Shown: positions 45,600 to 55,700 of the stretch, in pieces
Position numbering within the stretch: position 1 is the first letter of the stretch
How the letters are laid out: each line of letters starts with the position of its first letter
Assembly (NCBI RefSeq): GCF_963678635.1
Contig: NC_087062.1
Coordinates: forward strand, 13,312,670 to 13,376,669
Source: Symsagittifera roscoffensis
Lineage: Eukaryota > Xenacoelomorpha > Acoela > Convolutidae
Reading direction: 5' to 3'
DNA length: 64,000 nucleotides
Position numbers and translations under genes: made by a program
Notes under the pieces: model-generated
What the model was told of the DNA's origin: nothing
Database searches by the model: none
The model's input: the letters and a program-made list of their open reading frames with translations, nothing else

Positions 45600-46019
45600 C
45601 AGGGTTGGCAAATTGTATGTTTTTTTTTAAAATAACAAACTAACAGTTAACTTTTGAAAAAAAACATGTTAATTATGTTAAATTGTCTATTATTCCATTA
45701 ACTTAAGAAGCATAAATTTTCTTGAAAAGATGGCAGTTTTTCAGCTTTCTCGACGCCAAGTTGGGCACTGAGATTCCCATACGTGAAAACATCACATTGA
45801 AGAATTCCGAAAATAAACCAAAAATCCAGAACTGAAAAAATTTATCACTCATAAAAATTCTCATAACCCCTTTCCCCACAGCGAAAAGATATTCAATCTG
45901 AAAAACAGTTATATGCGGAGTGTTTTACCAAAAAAAAACTCATTTTCTATTTAATGTTAAATACCAATGTTAGTTAAATTGAATGTTAAATAACAATGTT
46001 AAATAACTTTCCAACCCTG
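45600..46019. mobile_element. hAT-type MITE, 420 bp
   Basis: The ends are CAGGGTTGG and its inverse CCAACCCTG, with a perfect 8-bp target duplication GCTTCAAT (45592-45599 and 46020-46027). The inside is AT-rich, with repeated GTTAAATAACAATG words. No transposase. Confidence 0.75.
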
Positions 46020-46284
46020 GCTTCAATATGATATAAAACTTGACCCCTATACGAGTTTCCTTTGATGTGCTATGATTGTGTTTTATCGGATTGCTCTAAA
46101 ATGCCCCGAATAGCCAGAATTGAAGATTATCAGATACCTGAGCTCTTAGAAAAAGCTCTTAAAATTATAAATAATGGTTTTAGTATATGGTTTGGGTAAT
46201 TCAAGTTATGCGGTTAAAAGAAACTCGTCATTATAAGTTCAATCCAGATTAATTTGCTAAATCTATCTCATTACTATCTTCAAG

Positions 46285-46575
46285 TTGCAAATGGCGTGAA
46301 AAGATGTGAATGATTTATAGTTTCAAAATTGGATTTGAATTTTCCGAATTCCCAGCGGAAAAAAAAGAAATTAGCGATTTATCCATCGTTCATAAATTGG
46401 ATTAGTTTTATCAAAAAATGTCAATAATAAATGATTCATAAAACTCAAAATGCGTTAATATAATAATTTTTTCTTCGAAATTCAAAAGCCGTCAAGGTTC
46501 GAAAAAAAAGTTGTCAATTTTTTTTGGTGACGTGAGTTCATTGCCACTTTTCCGACTGTCTTTTGGCTATATATT
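46285..46575 (+). mobile_element. HINE-like family, 3' part, abutting the NAT-like gene
   Basis: Family words AGATGTGAATGATTTATAGTTTC, CCCAGCGGAA and GAGTTCATTGCCACTTTTCCGACTG, with tail TTTTGGCTATAT. It ends about 10 bp before the TTTCAG acceptor upstream of the NAT-like start codon. Confidence 0.4.
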
Positions 46576-46623
46576 TTTGCTTTCAGATGAGATATGTCAA
46601 TTGAATGATATTACAAAAACAAT

Positions 46624-46796
46624 ATGAGCTCTCTGTTTTCTGACTTCTGTCGCGTAATTGGTATCTCAAATGCATCTCGCTTACTGCAGCAGACTGATTC
46701 GTATTCTTTTCTGAACAAGTTCTATATTCCCGCTTTCTACCAGGCTATTCCGTACAACAACATCGAAGCTTTCAATCCTGACTCGAGGCAAGGGCT
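46624..46796 (+). CDS. NAT-like exon 1
   Basis: The ATG at 46624 lies 38 nt after a TTTCAG acceptor (46581-46586), and an in-frame stop at 46606-46608 excludes a longer start on this exon. The donor is uncertain: unspliced, the frame stops at 46819-46821; GT at 46797 is the only in-frame candidate that keeps the IPYNN motif and the phase of exon 2. Confidence 0.45.
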
Positions 46797-49700
46797 GTGC
46801 GATATTTTCAAGCATTCTTGAAGGATAATCTTGTCATATCAAACCAATAGGAAAAATTAAAATTTAAGTTTGAGTATATGGTTGGGTAATACATTGTTTG
46901 AAAAAGCTCTTAAAATTATAAATAATGGTTTTAGTATATGGTTTGGGTAATTCAATTTATTAGGAATCGCTGAACTTAGGCCCAATTGTACTTTTTGACG
47001 GTTTGATTTTTTGATTTCTTAAGTCCAATTAATTTCCCTTTTTAAAAGGAAGGCAAACTAAACTATCGAACAGCGAAAGTGTAAAGTCACGAAAATGGGA
47101 TCAAATTCTCGTTTCGAAAATTGACCTTAATTCTCAAATTGGGTTAATTTCATCAAAAAAGGGCAATCATAAAATGTTCAAGAAGTTTTAGTGAGCTTTT
47201 AGTCATCTTTTTTTTCGAAAAGCGAGTCAGTATTTTCAGTTTACTTGCATAATTGACTCTCTTCCAATTATCTGTTGGCTATGTTCTTTATATCAAACCG
47301 TTTTTAAAATTATTTTCCAGTATTTACAGGTGATTAGAGTTTTCATGAATCGCACGCCTCTAACCCAGGTCGAATTTCTACAAGGGATGGAGTGGGTTTT
47401 GCAATGGGTCAAACACTTTCGCCGAAAAAAAAGATGACGTCATCAATTTGTTCATGCAGAAAAGAGGCGGAGTTTGCTTCCACCGATGTGCGTTTTCTTC
47501 TCTGGCGTTGAAAGACGATGGCATTGACAACTACTTGGGAGGCGCAATTATAAGAAAAGCTCCAGTTACTCCTCATAGTTTGCTGTTTTTGTCCGGTTTG
47601 AAGGGGCCTGATTCTCTGCACATGATGGAATTGGGTAATCGGATTGCACCTGTGTTTAACTTGGTCGACATGGACATTGATAAAGAGGGACAACTAGACG
47701 GCAGTCCAATCACCGTATCAAAAATAGTTAAAACTGATCAAAATCAAGGTTAGGTTATAACAAAGTTAGTGTATAAGGTAATTAAAATGAGTCAAATAAT
47801 GAGACATAGCCCACAATTTCTCACATTGCTGAATATCTGGGTAGATTGAATAATCTCGGAACTTTTAAAAAAGAGCTTGCTTTTTCATAATTGTGCGCGC
47901 CAATCTCCACACTTCGTAATAAAATCTCTATTCAAACACTTGAATTAACGAGTATTTTATCGGGAAAATAACTCTGGAAATTTCGTAATATAATGATATT
48001 TTTAACAAACTTTTTTATTGTTATCGGTAACATCGGCACACAAAAAACTGCATAACTCAAAGCAAGCTGCAAAAATGGCCAGTATTTGTCCTTGAGACAA
48101 ATTGCTCTTTTTAAAGGTCAGCCTTAATCAAGGCTGAACCAAATTAGAGCGAAAAGACGGTTAAAATCGGTTTTGGGGGGGACCGAACCTGGTTACGGAG
48201 CATCCCATCAGGTTCGGTGCACATTCGAGTTCTAGAAAGGAAATGACCTAGTCGGGATTCGAACCGGCGCCGAACCCGCCGGGACGCACCATGTATACGC
48301 TTGGCTACTGTCCCTGTATGCATTTACATTTATATGCATTTATACTTTCGCACATTTACGTTTATATGCATTTGTACTATTGTTTTATATTTGCGCTGCA
48401 ACATCCTCCACCCCTAAACAAGGAAGAACGGGAGCGAGCTTTACGGTCGGGCGGGTCAGTTCGCTCGTAACGGTCTTTATGTCGGCGGATCGCGCGCATC
48501 CGTCTTTGCCGTAGTGTAGTTTAGCAATACGGGCGAGTGGGTAATGCCCACGTGGGCTGTCGGGTTCGACTACCCAAACCAAGTCGCCGGTTTTCAGTGT
48601 GATATCCGAATCATTATGCCACTTTGCTCTCTTGTTGAGAGATGGTACATATTCACGCAGCCAGCGTGACCAAACTGCGTTAGCGTACGATTGTGCTCTG
48701 GCGTAACGCTTTTTATGATCAAAGTTATCTTCGAAACTTAACGACGGGAAGCTAGCTGCGCTGTGACCGAGAATGAAGTGATTCGGGGTGAGTGCCTCTA
48801 GGTCGTGCGGATCGGAACTGACCGGAGTGATCGGTCTTGCGTTAAGTAATTGTTCAACTAGGCAGAGCGTTGTTCCTAGAACTTCCTCAGTTAATCTCCT
48901 GCTGCCTAATATGTCGTACAACACTCGCTTAACACTTCTCACTAGCCGCTCCCAGGCGCCACCGTGATGAGGGGCACTGGGCGGGTTAAACTTCCACTTA
49001 ACGCCTTTGTGGACGAAAACGGCCGGGGCGACTTTGTTCCAATTTTGGACACAGGATAGGAGCTCCTTTTGAGCACCAACAAAATTCGTGCCATTGTCAG
49101 AAAGAATGGTTTTGGGGGTACCTCGCCTTGCAATAAATCGCTCTACGCCCATGACGCAGGAACTAGTATCGAGAGATGGAACCAACTCGATGTGAACTGC
49201 TCGAGTCGTGAGGCAGGTAAATAGGAAACCCCATCTCTTTTCGGTACTTCGGCGTATTGGCACTTGAAACGGGCCAAAGTAATCAACACCTGTGTTGGAG
49301 AAAGGAGGCTGCTTGTAACCCAGTCTTTCAATCGGTAGGTCAGACATAATGGGCACAACTGTTTTTGCTTTGCGCTTACGGCATGTTATGCAAGTATTTT
49401 CGATGTTCCCAAGTAACCAGCGCAACTTCAGAACAATGTATTTCAACTGAACTACAGCACGCATGTAATCCAACCCCTGATGTGCATGTTGAAAGTGCAT
49501 ATGCCTAATCAACATATGAGCAACTCGGTGTCGACCATCCAGTATTATTGGGTGTTTGCTATCAAAGTCGGTATCAACAAGACGGCTGATACGTCCAGTT
49601 GAACGCAGGATGCCAGCTGGGCCGATGAACGGAGAATATTTAGCAATCCGACTTTTCTTTGTTATCAGTTTATCGGACTGAAGTATTTTCACTTCGGCAG

Positions 49701-52700
49701 GAAATGATTCGGACTGAGCGAGATAAATGAGCTTCTGCTCGGCAATATCTAACTCGGACGGGTCGGTTATTTCCAGCGTTTTTGTACGGAAGCGTTTATG
49801 CGATGGTAGCACACGAAGCATAAATGCTAAAACACGTTTGTACTTTACAATTGAGCTGAATTTATCCCAATTTTTAAACAGACGGATCGACGGCGCTTTC
49901 TCAGATGAAGCATCAACAACAAACGTAGATGCAGTCTCAAGGCATGTATCAATGTCACAGAGTGGGCCTTTTAATTGGATCTTTTTAATGACATCAGTGT
50001 TCGGCTTGAATGGCCAATCACATGTCCTCAATATACTAGGGCCTCTAACCCAGCTGCTATCCTTGAGGGCTTCCGAAGAAATCCCTCGTGTGCCGGTATC
50101 AGCTGGGTTATCACCACTGAGTACATGATTCCATTGATCAATGGTGGTGGACTCCAAGATTTCACCAGTGCGGTTTCCAACAAACACAGGAAGTTTGTTG
50201 CACGAGTTAAGCCACTGGAGAACGGTGGTAGAATCAGTCCACATGAATACATTGCTTACTTTGAAAGTAAGCGCTTTCAAAATCTCTTCTTTGAGTCGAG
50301 TCGCAAGCAGAGCAGCCTGAAGCTCTAACTTGGGAATGGAGAGCATCTTCATAGGCGCTACACGGGCTTTCCCAAATACAAAAGCTAACTCGGTCTTTTG
50401 TGATTTAGCAAGTCGGGCTCGGAGAAACGATACGGCGCAAAAAACGTCCTGCGAACTATCACCGAACGTGTGAAGTTCACAGCGGTCGAACGGTTCGGTA
50501 AAGTAGCTACGAGGTATCGTCAGAGTACCTAATAGTGGAAGTCCTAAGTGCCAATCTAGAAATTGTTGTTTAATTTCCTCTGGGAGATCATCATCCCACT
50601 TTTGACCACTGATTCTCCATATGTCTTTTAGTAAAAGGCGCGCTTTCACAGTATATGGAGCTACCAGTCCTATTGGATCAAAAACTGAGGAAACAAAACT
50701 CAACACGGTGCGTTGAGTAATTGCTTTATCTAGTGGTCGATCAACACCTCTACTTACTACAAGGGTATCCTTTACATGATCCCACCTGAGACCAAGAACA
50801 TGCGACGATTGGTCTGGACTCTTACAAATATCCTTAACTGACGGGTTGTACTCACGGTTGTCCGGATTAAGAGCGGTTGTAACTTCGGGTACATTGCTAA
50901 CAAACTTTGTCAGGTTAAACCCACCTAATTTGAGCATTGCGACTAAGTCTTTACTTAGGCTAAGAGCGTCAGCGGTATTTTCGAACGAGTCAAGATAGTC
51001 GTCCATGTAAAACTTCTGGACAACGGCTGAAGCGGCTTCGGGGTATTCAGCTTGATTATCAGAAGCAGTTTTTTGTAGCGCGAAATTCGCACAAGTTGGC
51101 GAATCACGAGCGCCAAAAATATGACGGGTGTATTGGTGAACCACCACACTTGAAGTGGGGTCCTCCCGCCACAAAAAACGGAGAGACGGTTGATCTCGCG
51201 CAAGTACTCCAACTTGTAAGAACATACCTTCTATGTCCGCTGAGACGGCGTACTTGTGTTGACGGAACCTCAACAGTACAAAAATAAGATTTTGAAGGAG
51301 ATCCGGACCAACCAAGAGAGATTTATTCAAGGAAGTGCCATGAAATTTGGATGCTCCATTGAGCACACGGCGCACCTTGCCGGGTTTGTTCGGGTTCAAA
51401 ACCGGATGGTGTGGAAGATACCATTCACGTTCGGCTCGTGAGCTGGGATCGTGCGGGTTGACGGTTATGACATATCCTTTACTTATATCTTCTCTGATTG
51501 TTTCGGTATACTTCTCGCGAAGTAACGGATCTTTATCTAATCTTTTCTCTAACGACTTCAATTGGGCTAATGAAGAATAATAATTGTTAGGCAAGCTAAC
51601 ATCATTATCACTCCACAGCATCGGTACAGTGTAACGCTCACCATCGTGAACGGTTTCAGTTTTTAGGATCGACAAAGCACGCTTGTCTGCGGCGGAACGG
51701 GCATCTACTTGCTTGAACGCACCATACGACTCTAACTCATACCAAGTTTTGATTTGGTCGGTCAGAGAAGTATCGTCCGTAACGCAGTTAAAGGAAGAAG
51801 AATTTAAGGACGAACGATCAGGAGACGGACCACTAATGACCCAACCTATCGGAAGTCGGACGGCGCACGGTGAGTCAAGTTCATCTCCGAAGACATGTTC
51901 GAGGGGTCTTATCGCATGATAGAAGTCCTGTCCTATAACTATCTCAATCTCTTTGTAATTATACGCAGTCGTCTTTAACGGGGCTAGTTGCGGGTATTTG
52001 ACCTGCAATTCGGAAACGTTTATAACATCGGGTCCTATATACATGTTGTGCCTAACGAAAGCGACAAACGAAAACGAAAATTCATTTTCATTGGGCTTTG
52101 CGGAAACTTTCAAGTGAACTCGTTGAGTTTTAGATGCCTTGGCTGAGTTAAAACCATCGGTCGTAACATTTACGGGCGTGCCAACTAATTTCAGACGTTC
52201 AACGAGTGCCGCGGAAACCCAAGAATGAGTGGAACCGGTGTCACAAAGTGCTAGTGCATTCGAATTTTCCGAACCAGAGGACACATCTACCAACGCAACG
52301 GGAAGAATACCTTTTGCAGTTCCCTCACAAGGTTTAACACAAGCTGCGTTATTTGCAGAAGTAGTGTTTGTATTAGTTTGAGTCGATGGTGATCGGTCGG
52401 CCTCTTTGGGCGGGAAAACTTTCTCGGCTCCATGAAGAAGCACATTGTGAGTGCTCTCACAGTCCTGTTTTGGGCATTTTCTTGCCTTTTGGCACCTTCG
52501 GAAGGTATGGTTGCCTTGTAAACAAGAAAAACAGAGCTTTTGTTCTGCTACATATTTAGCCCTTTGTGTTGCGTTTTTCTCTTTGAACACGGCACAGTTC
52601 CAGAGTGCATGCTGCCCTTTGCATAGCGAGCATGGAGAAAACCTTGTCTTTTCTCTACTTTTCTCATCCTTAGAACTTACCTTAGTGTTACCTGCAAGCA

Positions 52701-55700
52701 CTTTTGTAACTACTTTTTGTTTAACTGGTTCTTCAGACTTACCCTTAGAATTGATCGTTTTCAGCCTCTCGTGACCCTCCGCTTTTTCTTTGAGCCATTC
52801 ATTGAAATCTAGCAGAGTTGGTCTATGCCATTGGCGTCTTACGGTTTGCATCGACCATGCCTCCTTAAGGTTCGGGGGAAGCTTACTCACAGCCTGATTC
52901 AGTAAGTTAACACTTTTCAGGTCGTCGTTAAAAGACAGAGACTTGAATACGGCAACAAGTCCAGAAATTGCAGAGGAAAATCCAATTACATTTTCCGAGT
53001 TATGCATTTTCAGCGGCGGAAAATTACTCAATTTATCTAGGTGAGCCCCTACTACAGCATGCGGCTGCCCGAATTTTCTTTGAAGAGTTGCTAATGCGTC
53101 TTTATATAGTACTCCGCTATAGCTATACTCAGCGATTGCGGATTTTGCTTTACCCACTACGAGCGTTTTCAGATAGGTAAGCTTTTCATCGTCACTGAGT
53201 ATGGCTGAATCGACCGTCGATGTGAATTGCCCAAACCACTCATGCCAATTAAGTGGGTTGCCATCGAACTGGGTCAGCTTCCACTCAGGGAGATGATCTT
53301 TTCGGCTGTGCATGAGTATATTAACCAACTCTCGTGTCGAAAGTGGACGCTCGACGTCTGCACCAGGTGAATTACCGGGAGTTGGCTCTGTGTAACTCGA
53401 AGAGTTACCGTGACAATCAGGAACGAACGGTTGATTAGCATGTGAAGAAATTTCAGGCTGTGCAAAGAACACAGTCCCTCCACTTGTATAAGGAACAAAA
53501 TTATTCGTAGGAACAATCGGAGTTACTGCGGAAAAAACAGTTGTCGAAGGAACGTAGTGCTGTTGAGTTGACATTAAAGGGGTAGCAACAGCTGGTCTCC
53601 ACAAATTACTATAAGGATTGTAGTGGTCACTTGAAAAGTTATGACTACTAACGGGAACACCCATATGTTGTTGTGATGGGGCTACAGGTGCTTGGTAGCT
53701 AGCTACTACTGATCCTGCAGTGTGATGACTTAAAGAAACATGATTAACTGCTGTTGATGCAGGAACAAACGGTGTTACACCAGAAGGAACTTCTGCAGAT
53801 GATGGCGGAGCAAAATAGTTTTCAGAAGTTACCGGGACTACTGAACCTGTGTTTGGATTGCCTAGCACCGGATGAGTGGACAAAAAAGTTTGCTGAGGCA
53901 AATTATTAGAAACAGGTTGAATGACCTGCTGTAACCCTACTGGATTGTTAACGGAAACCTGCGATCGGACCAAATTCGACAAATTATGATGTTGTCCGTG
54001 AATGTGGTTACTGTAATACAATCCCGGATCACTAGAAGCTGCGTGGCCGTTATTCACGCCTGTAAAACTTGATGAGACCAAGTAATTTGTTGATGCAGGA
54101 TAAGTTGCCTCAGGAGCTGTTGACCGAACGTGCTGCTCTTGATTGGGAACTACAACAGCATCAGGCTGATTGTGGTCGACAGATTCGACCCAGTGACGCG
54201 TACGATCCTTTTCGTCTATTGATAGTTGTGGAGAGATTCGAGTTAAACCACTTTCCTCAGCATTCTCGCTGATTTCCGACAACTCATCTTCTAACTCAAA
54301 CCCTTTCAACTCAATTTCTGCCAGTTTTTTCCTATGTTCTTCAGCCAATTCTTCCAACTCTAAACTGCTTTGTTGTTCTAAAACATATTGTTTCATCTTG
54401 TTTTGCTGCTCTTTCAGTCTTAATGATACCTTTGCCTGCCTCTCAAGTTCTTCTTGTTGTTTCTTTAAAATCATTAAGTCGCGTTTTTTCTCAGAAAGTG
54501 TTTTCGACGGAGCGGCGGTATAACTAGATTTCTGAGAACCTGTTTGCTGATGTCGGCTGCTTCGGTGCGACACCTTAGAGCGGGTATCTGTTTTATGCGA
54601 CCGGGGTTTTTCACTTTTTTCAGAATGATGAGAAACTTTTGAGCAGCTATCTATTTTGTCCGGCTCTGTTACTGCCTCAAAACTTGTTTTATATGTGATA
54701 GCTTCCTGCAGAACTTTATCGTTGCTTTGAGTCAACTTATGAAGCCACATATCCTGTGCCGGTATCAATTCGTCGGGATTGGCACTTTTTGCAGCCATAT
54801 CAATCAACTCAGTATTTATCTCGACCGCTTGTTCTATATAGTTCCTACATTTTTCAATATAAGTATCAATTTTTGAGCAACGACTCTGACTCTCTATGTA
54901 TTCTAAAATTATCTCGTGGCATTTATAAAGTTCGTTTTCGAGAGTGCTACGTTTCTCAAACAACTTCTTAATTTTCTTCTGAAACTTAACTTCCATGCTT
55001 AATAATTTCAGAAATAAACGACTCTCAGAAAAAACTGTATTTTCACTCAAGTAAATCCACAAAATACTCTAATACATCAATAACTTACAAGGGGGAGTAA
55101 CTTGAAGTTTTAACGCTTTAAGTCTGTTGTGAATCGCTCTACGATTTTTAGGCGATAATCGATTCCGCTTCTTCTTAGCTTTCAGTGTATTTAGGTCAGC
55201 ACTGTATCGTCTAAGTAACAACAGAGTCTTCAACTCAAGGGAAGGGGGCTGGTGCAGCTCTTTATACTTTTCGATAAGTATTTGGTCTTTGGCCTTTCGC
55301 TTTGAGATAAAATCCTCAACTATGTTAAGAACGAGAATACCTGTCTTTTTCAACTCCTTTTCTATATTGTTCGTACCGTTGCGGCGACAGTATACAATAG
55401 CGGTAATATTCTCCTTGTATCTCAAAAGAAGGCTCTTAAGTTGATCAGTACTCAAACTGCGGTTGTTGTTACTGCGGTGCTTACTAATGGAGTTATTTAT
55501 GGCGTCGTGCCAAATAACTAGATCTTTCCGATTCGACAAAAAGTGATGCAGATAGTATTGGATAGTTTTCTGCGAGTCCCTGGCGTTAAAGTTAAAGCTT
55601 AAGCCGGGCTTTGTGAAACAAGTCTCTTTCACGCGCTTTTGAGACGGTGCGGATAGTATACGGAGCGCGTGATCCAAGGAACTAGCTCCTAGAATGAATA

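Larger units (their letters stand above)
42670..46586 (+). other. Intergenic interval between the zinc-finger and NAT-like genes
   Basis: No gene could be supported. It holds a HINE-like copy (43131-43424), a tRNA-like sequence (43508-43587), two hAT-type MITEs (44592-44931 and 45600-46019), short duplications and another HINE-like fragment (46285-46575). No AATAAA signal was seen shortly after the zinc-finger stop codon. Confidence 0.6.
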
